Assembly (NCBI GenBank): GCA_001485605.1
Contig: FAON01000010.1
Span: 124,001 to 188,000, forward strand
Source: Candidatus Kryptobacter tengchongensis
GTDB taxonomy: Bacteria; Bacteroidota; Ignavibacteria; Kryptoniales; Kryptoniaceae
Direction of reading: 5' to 3'
DNA: 64,000 nt
Position 1 is the stretch's first letter. Each line of letters begins with the position of its first letter. The notes under the pieces were generated by a model. That model made no database searches, was not told the origin of the DNA, and saw only the letters and a program-made list of their open reading frames with translations. The position numbers and the translations under genes are program-made. Positions 9,179-18,452 of the stretch are shown in pieces.

Positions 9179-9922
9179 ATGAAGTTATATGCCCTTGCGA
9201 TAGCAGCTCATCCAGATGATATAGAATTAAGTTGTAGCGGGACAATAATAAAGCTAACTCATAAGGGTTATCCAGTAGGAATACTTGATCTTACCCGTGG
9301 TGAACTTGGAACACGAGGCAATGAGAAAATAAGGGAAGAAGAGGCGAAAGAAGCCGCATCGCTCATGGGGGTGAAAGTGCGAGAAAACCTTGAATTACCC
9401 GACGGAGGGATAGAGGTCACACAAAAAAATAAAATTGAGTTGATAAAAATCATTAGAAAGTATAAACCCGATATAATTTTTGCCCCCTATTGGGTTGAAA
9501 GACATCCAGACCACGAAAATACAAGCAAACTTGTCCGCGAGGCTTGGTATCTTTCCGGGCTTGCCAAGTTGAAGACAAAACTCAATGGTAAATCTCAAGA
9601 ACCGTTTCGCCCCAAAAAAATTTTCTTTTATGTCCAATATTTCTATCAGCAGTTTACCCCGAACCTCATCATAGATATATCCGATGTGTTTGATAAAAAG
9701 ATTAAAGTTATTGAATGCTATAAATCCCAATTTTTTAATCCGTCTGTAAAATTTAACGATAAAGAGACACTGTTAAGTACCCCAGATTTTAAAGAATATC
9801 TAATAGCCAGAGCTCGTTTTTTTGGCGAAATGATAGGAAGAAAATACGGTGAGCCTTTTTTAACGCTGAGCCCAATTGGGTTAAATGGCATAGACGATGT
9901 CATTCTACCCGAACGAAGTTAA
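9179..9922 (+). CDS. bshB1: BshB1-like N-acetylglucosaminyl-malate deacetylase (bacillithiol synthesis)
   Basis: This is a LmbE/PIG-L family zinc deacetylase of 247 residues. The metal site is plain: AHPDD (H11, D13, D14) at the N-terminus and the second part in RHPDHENT (H112). The RGELGTRGNEKIREEEA and NLELPDGGI stretches are those of the bacillithiol deacetylase BshB1, which removes acetyl from GlcNAc-malate. The partners BshA and BshC are not in the window. ATG at 9179 is preferred over the TTG two codons upstream. It lies 19 bp after the PorV-like gene and may be cotranscribed with it. Confidence 0.82.
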   Translation: MKLYALAIAAHPDDIELSCSGTIIKLTHKGYPVGILDLTRGELGTRGNEKIREEEAKEAASLMGVKVRENLELPDGGIEVTQKNKIELIKIIRKYKPDIIFAPYWVERHPDHENTSKLVREAWYLSGLAKLKTKLNGKSQEPFRPKKIFFYVQYFYQQFTPNLIIDISDVFDKKIKVIECYKSQFFNPSVKFNDKETLLSTPDFKEYLIARARFFGEMIGRKYGEPFLTLSPIGLNGIDDVILPERS

Positions 9923-9940
9923 ACAAAAAATTAAAAAAAC

Positions 9941-10288
9941 TTGAAAACTGAAGAGATTCTCGGTCTTGTAAATGTAATTTTTTACATCGCTCATATTGCT
10001 GTTTTTTCAGTGCTAGGATACAGGCAAAACAAAAAGCATGGAATTAAATCAACTTTCCTCATTTTGCTTTTTCTACTTGTGCTTTTTTTTGTTTCATTAC
10101 AAATTGGTGGTTTCATAGCTCAAATTTTTTTCATCGGGAAACAACTCACATCAAAATTAAAAGCAATTCATGATACATTGACCATTGTCATAGCAACATT
10201 GGCGGAATCACCAGTTTGGTTTATTTTTCTAAAAAAGAAAGATAAACAAACAAATGAAACGCAAAACGATAGCCCTTATAGCTCATGA
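9941..10288 (+). CDS. Small unknown membrane protein with three helices
   Basis: The 115-residue ORF starts with TTG (9941) and has no ATG before the first helix. Three hydrophobic segments are seen, near residues 8-26, 37-60 and 77-97, with a basic loop (RQNKKHGIK) between the first two and a charged tail. No family is recognised. Its last 35 bp overlap the start of mgsA in another frame, so translational coupling is possible. The hydrophobic pattern and placement in a same-strand gene run support a real gene; the lack of a good start and ribosome site weakens it. Confidence 0.5.
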   Translation: MKTEEILGLVNVIFYIAHIAVFSVLGYRQNKKHGIKSTFLILLFLLVLFFVSLQIGGFIAQIFFIGKQLTSKLKAIHDTLTIVIATLAESPVWFIFLKKKDKQTNETQNDSPYSS

Positions 10289-10640
10289 TAGAAAAAAAGC
10301 TGACATGGTTGCATTCGCAACGCAAAACAGGAAAAAACTTGAAAAATTTAATCTTATTGGAACAGGAACAACAGCTAAACTTGTAAAAGAAAAAACAGGT
10401 TTAAAAGTCAAAGCTTACCATTCAGGTCCATATGGGGGTGATGTTGAAATTGCTGCGCTCGTGGTCAAGGGAAAGTGTGATGTGGTTATATTTCTTCACG
10501 ACCCGCTTGAACCACATCCACATGATCCAGATATTAAAACTTTGATGAGGGTTTGTGATGTTTATAATGTTCCACTTGCAACAAATCTTTCAACCGCAGA
10601 AATAATTATCAATGCAATTTCGGAAATGGACTTTGATTGA
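10254..10640 (+). CDS. mgsA: Methylglyoxal synthase
   Basis: The enzyme converts dihydroxyacetone phosphate to methylglyoxal and phosphate, a bypass of lower glycolysis under phosphate limitation. The 128-residue length suits the MGS-like fold. Family motifs are ALIAHDRKK near 7-15, GTGTT near 36-40, the GPYGGD loop with the likely catalytic D63 and the EPHPHDPDIK segment with the conserved His at 88-90. ATG at 10254 lies inside the preceding membrane-protein ORF. A short spacer separates it from kdsA. Confidence 0.93.
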   Translation: MKRKTIALIAHDRKKADMVAFATQNRKKLEKFNLIGTGTTAKLVKEKTGLKVKAYHSGPYGGDVEIAALVVKGKCDVVIFLHDPLEPHPHDPDIKTLMRVCDVYNVPLATNLSTAEIIINAISEMDFD

Positions 10641-10727
10641 GGAATTTCCCCAACTTTGATCTCCCCTCATTCCATTTTGATTTAAAAGACGCCTTTTTTA
10701 ATTTTGATAAAAAACGTGGCAAAAATT

Positions 10728-11570
10728 ATGACGAAAATAGTTGAAGTTGGAAATATAAAAATCGGTGGAGGCAATCCAATTGTTGTAATAGCTGGACCTT
10801 GCGTTGTTGAAAATTATGAGATAACTTATGAAACAGCTAAACGAGCAAAAGAGATAACTTCTGAACTTGGAATGCCATTTATCTTCAAGTCAAGCTATAA
10901 AAAAGCAAATAGAACAAGCCTAAAGGGCTTTTCAACCATCGGTGAGAAGATCGCCCTTGAAATACTTGCACAGATAAAAAAGGAACTTAACGTCCCTGTT
11001 CTTACCGACATTCATTCAGAACCTGAAGCTGAAATGGCTGCTGAATATGTTGATGTACTTCAAATACCTGCTTTTCTATGTAGACAAACAGAACTTTTAA
11101 TAGCTGCTGGAAAAACAGGAAAGGCAGTCAACATTAAAAAAGGTCAATTCATGGCCCCGGAAGATATGAAATATGCAGCTGAAAAAGTTGCATCAACTGG
11201 GAATGATAAAATTTTGCTAACAGAACGGGGCACAACATTTGGCTATCACAATCTTGTCGTTGATATGCGTTCCCTCCCAATTATGCGAGCAACCGGTTAT
11301 CCAGTAGTAATAGATGCAACTCATTCACTTCAATTACCCAGCATCGGTGAAAAATCGGGAGGAAAACCTGAATTTATCTTTCACATCGCAAGGGCTGCTG
11401 TAGCGGTTGGAGTTGACGCAATTTTCCTTGAAACACACCCCGAACCGCTAAAAGCCTTGAGCGACTCCGCAAGTCAGTTAAAGCTTGACTTTCTTTACGA
11501 TTTGCTATATCAAGTGAAACAAATTGATGAACTCGTAAAAAAGTTTGAACAAATGAGCGTGCCAAAATGA
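10728..11570 (+). CDS. kdsA: 3-deoxy-8-phosphooctulonate (Kdo-8-P) synthase
   Basis: KdsA condenses phosphoenolpyruvate with arabinose-5-phosphate to make Kdo-8-phosphate for LPS. Motifs: IAGPCVVEN near 22-29, FKSSYKKANR near 53-62, the KGQF loop and LTERGTTFGY. The Cys in AGPC is the residue that marks metal-dependent KdsA enzymes, so this one is predicted to need a divalent metal. ATG at 10728 gives the usual ~280 residues; in-frame TTG 10704 and GTG 10716 are less likely. It overlaps kdsC by 4 bp and the two make consecutive pathway steps. Confidence 0.95.
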   Translation: MTKIVEVGNIKIGGGNPIVVIAGPCVVENYEITYETAKRAKEITSELGMPFIFKSSYKKANRTSLKGFSTIGEKIALEILAQIKKELNVPVLTDIHSEPEAEMAAEYVDVLQIPAFLCRQTELLIAAGKTGKAVNIKKGQFMAPEDMKYAAEKVASTGNDKILLTERGTTFGYHNLVVDMRSLPIMRATGYPVVIDATHSLQLPSIGEKSGGKPEFIFHIARAAVAVGVDAIFLETHPEPLKALSDSASQLKLDFLYDLLYQVKQIDELVKKFEQMSVPK

Positions 11571-12073
11571 AAATACGAAAAGACGCTATTGAAAAAGCTA
11601 AAAAAGTTAAAATGATCTTACTTGATGTTGATGGTGTCTTAACAGATGGAAGCATAATTTATTCGTCAAACTGCGGTGAGATAAAAATTTTTAACGCACA
11701 AGATGGATTCGGGATCGTGCGAGCAATTGAACTTGGTTTAAAAGTTGGAATCATAACAGGTAGGGAATCAGATATAATCAAAAAAAGAGCAAATGAACTT
11801 GGAATAACAGATCTTATTCAAAATGCAATTGACAAAGTTAAACCTTTTGAAATGCTTGCTTCAAAATATGATCTTAGACCCGAACAATTCTGTTATATTG
11901 GTGACGATATACTTGATATTCCGCTTTTGAAAATTGTCGGCTTCAGCGCAGCACCTTCAAATGCAAGAAATGAGGTTAAAAGGATCGTTGATTATGTCGC
12001 CTCTGCATCGGGTGGAAATGGAGCAGTAAGAGAGATAATTGACTTCATACTGAAGGCACAGAAAAAAATTTGA
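11567..12073 (+). CDS. kdsC: Kdo-8-phosphate phosphatase (HAD family)
   Basis: KdsC removes phosphate from Kdo-8-P to give Kdo. This 168-residue protein is a cap-less HAD phosphatase: motif I LLDVDGVLTDG with D20 and D22, motif II IITGRES near 62-68, Lys in the DKVKPFE region and motif III YIGDDILDIPLL. NAQDGFGI near 43-50 is typical of the KdsC/YrbI branch. It overlaps kdsA by an ATGA junction and is followed after 17 bp by uvrA. Confidence 0.94.
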   Translation: MKIRKDAIEKAKKVKMILLDVDGVLTDGSIIYSSNCGEIKIFNAQDGFGIVRAIELGLKVGIITGRESDIIKKRANELGITDLIQNAIDKVKPFEMLASKYDLRPEQFCYIGDDILDIPLLKIVGFSAAPSNARNEVKRIVDYVASASGGNGAVREIIDFILKAQKKI

Positions 12074-12090
12074 AGATGTAAAAAGCCAAA

Positions 12091-14928
12091 ATGCTTGATA
12101 AAATAATAATTCGTGGAGCAAGACAGCACAATTTAAAAAATATAAACCTTGACATACCGAGAAATAAATTCATCGTTATAACAGGGGTTTCTGGATCTGG
12201 CAAATCTTCACTTGCTTTTGACACAATATACGCAGAAGGACAAAGAAGATATGTTGAATCCTTATCCGTCTATGCAAGGCAATTTCTTGACATAATGGAA
12301 AAGCCAGATGTGGATTTGATTGATGGATTAAGCCCTGCCATTTCAATTGACCAAAAATCCGTAAGCCATAATCCTCGTTCAACTGTTGGAACCGTGACCG
12401 AAATCTATGACTACCTTAGACTCCTGTTCGCAAGGGTTGGAGTTCAATTTTGTTATAACTGCGGAAAGCGTGTCCAGAAACAATCAACTGACCAAATTGT
12501 TGAAAGTATATTTAAACTTGGCGAAGGAACAAAAATTGAAATTTTTGCCCCAATTGTTCGCGGAAGAAAAGGACATTATCGTGAACTTTTTGAAAAAATT
12601 CTAAAGGATGGTTTCCTTCGCGTAAGAGTTGATGGCAAAATCAGAGAAATAACCCCTGGGATGCAAGTTGATAGATACAAAATCCACAACATTGAGGTTT
12701 TGATTGATAGGCTCACTGTATCAAAAGAATCAAAAAGAAGAATTTATGAATCAGTTGAACTTGCGCTTGAATATGGAAACGATTCAGTAATTGTCAATAA
12801 TGGTGAAGAAGATTTATTTTTCAGCAAACACCTTGCTTGCATAGATTGCGGAATAAGCTATGAAGAACTCTCACCAAATTCGTTTTCTTTCAATTCCCCT
12901 TATGGTGCCTGCCCAGATTGTGACGGGCTTGGTGAGAAGATGGAATTTGACTTAAAACTTATAATTCCAGATCCATCCCTTTCAATCTCCGAAGGAGCTC
13001 TATCACCATACGGCAAGGAAAGAGACAATTGGGAATGGTCTCTATTAAAAGCAGTCGCAAGAAAATACGATATTGATCTTAACAAACCCTTTAAAAAACT
13101 CTCAAAAGAACAAATTAACATACTCCTCTACGGCGCTGGTGATGAGAGGTTCCCAGTAAGATATACATATTCAGATGGCTATGTAGCAACTTACACGCAC
13201 AAGTTTGACGGTATAATAAATTACCTAAAGCAACTCTACAACAATACAACATCTGACGGGGTACGCGAGTGGGTTGAGAAATTTATGAGCGCCCAACCTT
13301 GCAAAACATGCGGAGGTAAAAGATTAAAAAAATCATCCCTCGCGGTTAAACTCATTGATGCAAAAACAGGAGAAAAAATTGGAATTGATGAAATAGTTTC
13401 AATGTCAATAAAATCAGCATATGAGTTTTTTGAAAACTTGAATTTGACAGATAGAGAACTTTTAATCGCAAGTCAAATTCTCAAAGAGATCAAATCAAGA
13501 TTGAAATTTCTTCTTGATGTTGGGCTTGATTATTTAACGCTTGATAGACCTGCGAAAACCCTATCAGGTGGTGAATCACAAAGAATTCGTCTTGCAACTC
13601 AAATTGGCTCCCAACTCTCTGGCGTTTTATATGTTCTTGACGAACCAAGCATTGGTTTGCATCAAAGAGACAATTTAAAGCTAATTCATTCATTGAAAAA
13701 TTTAAGAGACCTCGGGAACACGGTCATAGTTGTTGAACACGATCGCGAAACAATTGAAAATGCGGATTTTGTAATTGACCTTGGTCCCGGCGCCGGAGAA
13801 CAAGGCGGATATGTTGTCGCTGTTGGAAAACCTTATGAACTTAATAATAACTCATTAACTGCCCAATATTTGAAGGGATATAAAAAAATTGAAATACCCA
13901 AAAGACGAAGACCAGGAAATGGAAAGTATCTAATTTTAAAAGGAGCAAATGGAAATAACCTTAAAAACATTGATGTTAAGTTTCCCCTTGGCAAATTTAT
14001 ATGTGTAACTGGTGTAAGCGGTTCTGGAAAATCAACCTTAATAGTTGAAACACTTTACAGGATATTAGCAAAGCATTTTTATAACTCGGCTGAAGAACCC
14101 TTGCCTTATAAATCAATTGAAGGGATTGAGAATATTGATAAAGTAATTGAAATTGACCAATCACCTATAGGGAGAACACCACGTTCAAACCCGGCAACTT
14201 ACACAGGCGTTTTCACTTTTATAAGGGAACTCTTTTCACAGCTTCCCGAATCCCGTCTCCGCGGATATAAACCGGGAAGATTCAGTTTTAATGTCAAAGG
14301 TGGAAGATGCGAGGCATGCGAAGGCTCAGGGGTTAAAAAAATAGAAATGCACTTTTTGCCCGATGTATTCGTCACTTGCGATGCGTGTAAAGGTAAAAGA
14401 TATAATAAAGAAACACTTGAAGTTAGATATAAAGGTAAGTCAATAAGTGATGTTTTAAACATGACCGTTTCAGAAGCACTTGAATTTTTCAGGGACATTC
14501 CAAACATAAAACGAAAACTCCAAACTCTTTACGATGTTGGACTTGGTTACATAAAGCTTGGTCAACCTGCACCAACTTTATCCGGCGGAGAGGCTCAAAG
14601 AGTTAAACTTGCAACAGAACTCTCAAAGGTAGCAACAGGTAAAACTCTATATATACTTGACGAACCAACAACTGGTCTTCATTTTGAGGATATAAAAATG
14701 TTGCTTGATGTTTTAAACAAGCTTGTTGATAGAGGAAATACCGTAATCGTTATAGAACATAATCTTGATGTCATAAAAGTTGCCGACTGGATAATTGATC
14801 TTGGACCAGAGGGTGGGGATGAAGGTGGTTATATAGTTGCAGAAGGAACGCCAGAAGAGATAAGTCAAAACCCACGCTCTTACACGGGTAAATTTTTGAG
14901 AAAAGAACTTAACTTATTTTTAGTTTAA
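12091..14928 (+). CDS. uvrA: Excinuclease ABC subunit A
   Basis: The 945 residues match the normal UvrA length. It is the damage-recognising dimeric ATPase of nucleotide excision repair. Two ABC modules are seen: Walker [10 protein letters not shown] near 32-40 and again near 641-649, signature LSGGESQR near 490 and LSGGEAQR near 830, and Walker B LYVLDEPS and LYILDEPT. Zinc-finger Cys pairs occur at CIDCG/CPDCDG (about 250-280) and [15 protein letters not shown] (about 735-766). The protein is intact. It ends the kdsA-kdsC-uvrA run and is convergent with the BtuF-like gene; no terminator hairpin is visible in the 48 bp between them. Confidence 0.98.
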   Translation: MLDKIIIRGARQHNLKNINLDIPRNKFIVITGVSGSGKSSLAFDTIYAEGQRRYVESLSVYARQFLDIMEKPDVDLIDGLSPAISIDQKSVSHNPRSTVGTVTEIYDYLRLLFARVGVQFCYNCGKRVQKQSTDQIVESIFKLGEGTKIEIFAPIVRGRKGHYRELFEKILKDGFLRVRVDGKIREITPGMQVDRYKIHNIEVLIDRLTVSKESKRRIYESVELALEYGNDSVIVNNGEEDLFFSKHLACIDCGISYEELSPNSFSFNSPYGACPDCDGLGEKMEFDLKLIIPDPSLSISEGALSPYGKERDNWEWSLLKAVARKYDIDLNKPFKKLSKEQINILLYGAGDERFPVRYTYSDGYVATYTHKFDGIINYLKQLYNNTTSDGVREWVEKFMSAQPCKTCGGKRLKKSSLAVKLIDAKTGEKIGIDEIVSMSIKSAYEFFENLNLTDRELLIASQILKEIKSRLKFLLDVGLDYLTLDRPAKTLSGGESQRIRLATQIGSQLSGVLYVLDEPSIGLHQRDNLKLIHSLKNLRDLGNTVIVVEHDRETIENADFVIDLGPGAGEQGGYVVAVGKPYELNNNSLTAQYLKGYKKIEIPKRRRPGNGKYLILKGANGNNLKNIDVKFPLGKFICVTGVSGSGKSTLIVETLYRILAKHFYNSAEEPLPYKSIEGIENIDKVIEIDQSPIGRTPRSNPATYTGVFTFIRELFSQLPESRLRGYKPGRFSFNVKGGRCEACEGSGVKKIEMHFLPDVFVTCDACKGKRYNKETLEVRYKGKSISDVLNMTVSEALEFFRDIPNIKRKLQTLYDVGLGYIKLGQPAPTLSGGEAQRVKLATELSKVATGKTLYILDEPTTGLHFEDIKMLLDVLNKLVDRGNTVIVIEHNLDVIKVADWIIDLGPEGGDEGGYIVAEGTPEEISQNPRSYTGKFLRKELNLFLV

Positions 14929-14976
14929 CTACTACCTTTGATTTACCCTTTCTAATTTTAGAAGATGGAGAGCAAG

Positions 14977-15816
14977 TTAATTTACTGAGTCCCAAATAAT
15001 TCTTTTTATCCAGGGCATAACTTCAGTTATAAAACTTGGTCCGTGATGTGCTATGAAATCGTAAATTCCAGGTGTTATAAAAACTTTTTCGTCTTTTATT
15101 GCCTTTATCTCCCCGAATCTGTCCCGAAGAAAATTTACAATTTTTATCTTATCCCTGTTTTTTGAAAACATTTTGGGCTCGTAAAAAATAATATCAGGGT
15201 TCAAAAATTTAACCTTCTCATCATCTGGGGGAAGCCATTCAGCAGGATGTCCCCCGAAAATATTCACACCACCTAATAACTCAATCGCATCTGTGATATA
15301 ACTATACGCTCCAAATGTTACAGGACCACCAAGATCAATTTCAATATAAACTTTCGGTTTTATCTCAAACTTTTTACAGTTTGAAACTAAATTATTGAGT
15401 TCAATAAGCAATCTTCTTTCAAGTTCTCTTGCATTTGAAAAATATCCAGCGACAACCCCAACTTCATAGCTTGTTGAAATTATTTCCGAAACGCTCGGTG
15501 GCAAACGAACTGGATAAACTTGAAATTTTTCGTCAAGCTTTCTAACAAGTTCAAGTTGATACCCCGTTGTTGTGAAAATTATGTCAGGGTTCAACTTTTT
15601 TAATTTTTCCTCATTGAAAGTGTTATAACTTCCAACTATAACTTTTTTTCTCGCAGATTGAGGTCTTACACAATAAACGCTAACTCCCACAACAAATTCC
15701 CCAAGCCCCATCTCAAAAAGTGCCTCAGTTACAGCGGGACTAAAACTAACTATTCTCTCACATCTATCTGGAAGAGATAACTCTTTACCTGTAACTTCAC
15801 AATAAACTTTTCGCAT
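14977..15816 (-). CDS. BtuF-like ABC-type substrate-binding domain protein without signal peptide
   Basis: The 279-residue protein has the helical-backbone metal/vitamin-receptor fold: RIVSFSPAVTEALFEMGLGEFVVGVSVYC near the start, then NPDIIFTT and a C-terminal lobe with GHHGP-like ending. Such proteins bind cobalamin or iron chelates for ABC import. Unlike a normal periplasmic receptor it begins directly with the domain, with no signal peptide or lipobox. It may be cytoplasmic, or the true start may differ, but no better upstream start is visible. No transporter genes adjoin. The 14-bp gap to the RM system 2 nuclease suggests possible read-through from it. Confidence 0.75.
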   Translation of the reverse strand: MRKVYCEVTGKELSLPDRCERIVSFSPAVTEALFEMGLGEFVVGVSVYCVRPQSARKKVIVGSYNTFNEEKLKKLNPDIIFTTTGYQLELVRKLDEKFQVYPVRLPPSVSEIISTSYEVGVVAGYFSNARELERRLLIELNNLVSNCKKFEIKPKVYIEIDLGGPVTFGAYSYITDAIELLGGVNIFGGHPAEWLPPDDEKVKFLNPDIIFYEPKMFSKNRDKIKIVNFLRDRFGEIKAIKDEKVFITPGIYDFIAHHGPSFITEVMPWIKRIIWDSVN

Positions 15817-15830
15817 TAGAAAATCATAAA

Positions 15831-16499
15831 CTAATTTTTCTTAAGTCTATTTATCTCCTCTTTTATTTCATCAATAATTTCAGCGTTAAGTATAAATTTC
15901 TTCTTACCTTCTCTTGCAGATAATATAATAAAAACTTTTCCTCCAAATTTCTTTGTAAACTTTTCGTGAGAAATTTTATACGCTTCTCGCCATTTCGTAG
16001 CAAATTCCGGAGCATGTTCAAAGGTAACAGGTTTTATTTGTAAACCAATATACTTGTCATTTACTTTTATAAAAAAATCCACATTATAAAGTCTGTCCCA
16101 TTTGTCTGGTGCCGGCTCTATTTTTACATTCAAAATCTCTTGTAATTGTCCATAAATCGTTTCTTTTTCAGTTATATAGCCTTCAAATGTTCTATTAATA
16201 ACGAGATTTTTTATATATCCTATACATTCTTCCTCCGTCACTTCATTTATCTCAGACATTAGAACCTCGGTTATTTTTGTATAAAGCGTTTTTCCTAAAC
16301 CTTCCAAATATTCCGCTGGCTGTAAATTTATTCCTTTATTCTTCAAGAAATCTTTTAATTTCCGTAAGTAGAAATTTTCCCACTCGGAAATTTCTTTTGG
16401 ACTGCATTCTCTTATCCAAGCAGCTACTGGACCAACTCTATTTTGCTTAGTAAGTCCCCATCTGCTGTTTGCTATATTCAATATCCATTCTTTAGCCAT
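15831..16499 (-). CDS. MjaI-like type II restriction endonuclease
   Basis: The 222-residue protein opens KEWILNIANSRWGL and RVGPVAAWIRECSPK, which I associate with the MjaI family (CTAG-cutting enzymes of thermophiles). The core PD-(D/E)XK site appears as D141 in NVDFFIKV and Q154-x-K156 in GLQIKP, with Gln in the usual Glu position. ATG at 16499 is preferred over the GTG three codons upstream. It overlaps the end of the methyltransferase gene by 8 bp, so methylase is made before nuclease. The CTAG specificity is inferred from family likeness only. Confidence 0.7.
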   Translation of the reverse strand: MAKEWILNIANSRWGLTKQNRVGPVAAWIRECSPKEISEWENFYLRKLKDFLKNKGINLQPAEYLEGLGKTLYTKITEVLMSEINEVTEEECIGYIKNLVINRTFEGYITEKETIYGQLQEILNVKIEPAPDKWDRLYNVDFFIKVNDKYIGLQIKPVTFEHAPEFATKWREAYKISHEKFTKKFGGKVFIILSAREGKKKFILNAEIIDEIKEEINRLKKN

Positions 16500-17733
16500 T
16501 TTTTTCACCTAATACTTTGATTTTTACAAAATGATTTTTATAAAGAAAATCTCCTTCTTGTACATCAGCGATTCCTTGCTTGAGCATTTCTTTGTTAATG
16601 AAGATTTTATTTTTCAAAAACACATAAGCAGGAACAACATCTTTCTCAGGTTTATAGGATGGATCAAATTTAAGAAATATCTGCTTCCCTTTCACGAATT
16701 TTTCCAAATAGATTTTTGCTTCGCTTTTTTTAATAACCTTTATACCTAATAATTTTACTATCAAACCTGTATCTAATTCTATTGTGCATTCGTCTAAAAC
16801 TTTTCTAACTCTGTATAACCTTTCACGCTTAAACCTAAACAACTCCGAGTTGATCTGGGGCTTTGCATCTTTTATGTTTGGGATATAATCCACAACATTT
16901 TCTATTTTTATATCTTTATCTCTTTTTACCAACTCTACCTTATCGCGTAATTCGCCCTGCGTTAAACCAATTTTTTTCTTGATCACGGGTAAAAATTTTT
17001 CATTTATCTCGTATCCGATTGAATTCCTTTCCAAATTTAGAGCAGCTTTAATCGTTGTCCCACTCCCTAAAAATGGATCCAAGACTACATCACCAACAAA
17101 ACTGAACATTTTAATTAACCTTTTTGGCAATTCTTCAGGAAACATAGCTTCATGATCTATTTGTCTCTCCCCCGGGAAATTCCAGTGTCCAGAAAAATAT
17201 TCTTTCCACTCTTCTTTTGTTAATTTAGATTTTTCTTTTATTTCTTTTGACGGAACAACTTTTTTACCAGGCTTCTTGAAAATTAAAATAAATTCATAAT
17301 CTATCTCTACAAGTCCATTTGGTGGATAGGGATATGAGCCCATAACATTAGCACCACCTGTTGTGTTCATGGTGGTTTTCTTCTGCCAAATGATAGATCC
17401 CATATAATCAAATCCAATTTTTTCACATTGAACAATTAACTCAGAATGCAATGGTGCTACCTTATAGCGCCCATAAACTATGCTTCTTAAAAATTGATCC
17501 CCTACGTTTATGCATAATCTTGCGCCAGGCTTCAAGACCCTAAAACATTCTCTCCAAACAATATAAAGGCTTTTTAGATACTCATGAAGGGATTGCCCAT
17601 ATCCAATTTGCCCTTCAACTCCATAATCTTTAATATGCCAGTAAGGAGGCGAGGTAACAATAAGATCAATTTCATTATCCCCGATCTCTATCATTTTTCT
17701 ACTATCACCTATTATTATTTTGGCAAATACCAT
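16492..17733 (-). CDS. DNA methyltransferase (N4-cytosine type) fused to a degenerate SNase-like domain
   Basis: Residues 1-260 form a beta-class amino-methyltransferase: TSPPYW catalytic motif IV at 27-32 and motif I DPFLGSGTT at 219-227. SPPY is typical of N4-cytosine enzymes, and the protein resembles M.MjaI/M.MthZI-type (CTAG) methylases. Residues about 305-410 look like a staphylococcal-nuclease OB fold (VKLLGIKVI, FVKGKQIFLKFD, VPAYVFLKNKIFINKEMLKQGIADV). The nuclease Arg/Glu catalytic residues are not seen where expected (K327, no YGR), so the domain probably binds DNA rather than cuts it. Overlap with the nuclease gene is 8 bp. Confidence 0.8.
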   Translation of the reverse strand: MVFAKIIIGDSRKMIEIGDNEIDLIVTSPPYWHIKDYGVEGQIGYGQSLHEYLKSLYIVWRECFRVLKPGARLCINVGDQFLRSIVYGRYKVAPLHSELIVQCEKIGFDYMGSIIWQKKTTMNTTGGANVMGSYPYPPNGLVEIDYEFILIFKKPGKKVVPSKEIKEKSKLTKEEWKEYFSGHWNFPGERQIDHEAMFPEELPKRLIKMFSFVGDVVLDPFLGSGTTIKAALNLERNSIGYEINEKFLPVIKKKIGLTQGELRDKVELVKRDKDIKIENVVDYIPNIKDAKPQINSELFRFKRERLYRVRKVLDECTIELDTGLIVKLLGIKVIKKSEAKIYLEKFVKGKQIFLKFDPSYKPEKDVVPAYVFLKNKIFINKEMLKQGIADVQEGDFLYKNHFVKIKVLGEKNG

Positions 17734-17779
17734 ATTTCACACAGGTTCAATTTATTTTTTTCCTCCTAATCCCATCTAT

Positions 17780-18451
17780 TCAAATCTCATTAAACAATTT
17801 CTTTAATTTTTCCCTGAACCTCAAACTTACCTCTTTGGGGTCTTCAGCCTTCATTATTGCCGAAACAACCGCAATACCATCTGCACCTGCAGATAAAACT
17901 TCATCCACATTTTCAACTGTTATTCCACCCGACGCAAAAACAGGGATTTCCTCACCAAGGATTTCCTTTGCTTTTCTTATCATCTCAATGGGCACAATTT
18001 CACATGTATCAACAGATGAAGTCGGAAAAATGGAACAAAACGAAATATAATCAATCCCGTTTTGTTTCGCCCATTCAATTTTTTTGATGTCATTCCCACA
18101 TGTGACGCCAATAATTTTTTCAAAGCCGATAATCTTTCTTATCTCATCCCCTGATTTATCGGGTATTTCATAACCATCAAGATGAACACCATCAGCGTTA
18201 AGTTTTGCACATAATTCCACATCATTCGCAATTAAAACGGGTATATTGTATTTATGGGCTATCTCAATCAGTTTCTTTGCCGATTCAAAAAGTTTTTCAA
18301 AACTAATTTCCCACTTCAACCTATCAGCCCAAAGTTGGATCACATTAACACCACCAATTATCGCCTTTTCAACAATTTCACACAATTTTTCCAACCCAAG
18401 GCTTTCAACAGCAGATATATCAACAACAAAATATAAACCTTTTATTCTCAT
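17780..18451 (-). CDS. thiE: Thiamine-phosphate synthase-like protein
   Basis: ThiE joins the pyrimidine and thiazole halves to make thiamine phosphate. The 223-residue TIM barrel shows the family order: GLYFVVD, GGVNVIQLWADR, PVLIANDVELCAKLNADGVHLDG, YISFCSIFPTSS and the phosphate loop FASGGITVENVDEVLSAGADGIAVVSAIM. Some usual residues differ (QLWADR where QLREK is common, HLDG where HLGQ is common), so a relative such as a TenI-like protein is possible. It follows the PurM-like gene after 1 bp. No TPP riboswitch was found upstream of this two-gene unit. Confidence 0.75.
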   Translation of the reverse strand: MRIKGLYFVVDISAVESLGLEKLCEIVEKAIIGGVNVIQLWADRLKWEISFEKLFESAKKLIEIAHKYNIPVLIANDVELCAKLNADGVHLDGYEIPDKSGDEIRKIIGFEKIIGVTCGNDIKKIEWAKQNGIDYISFCSIFPTSSVDTCEIVPIEMIRKAKEILGEEIPVFASGGITVENVDEVLSAGADGIAVVSAIMKAEDPKEVSLRFREKLKKLFNEI

Positions 18452-18452
18452 C

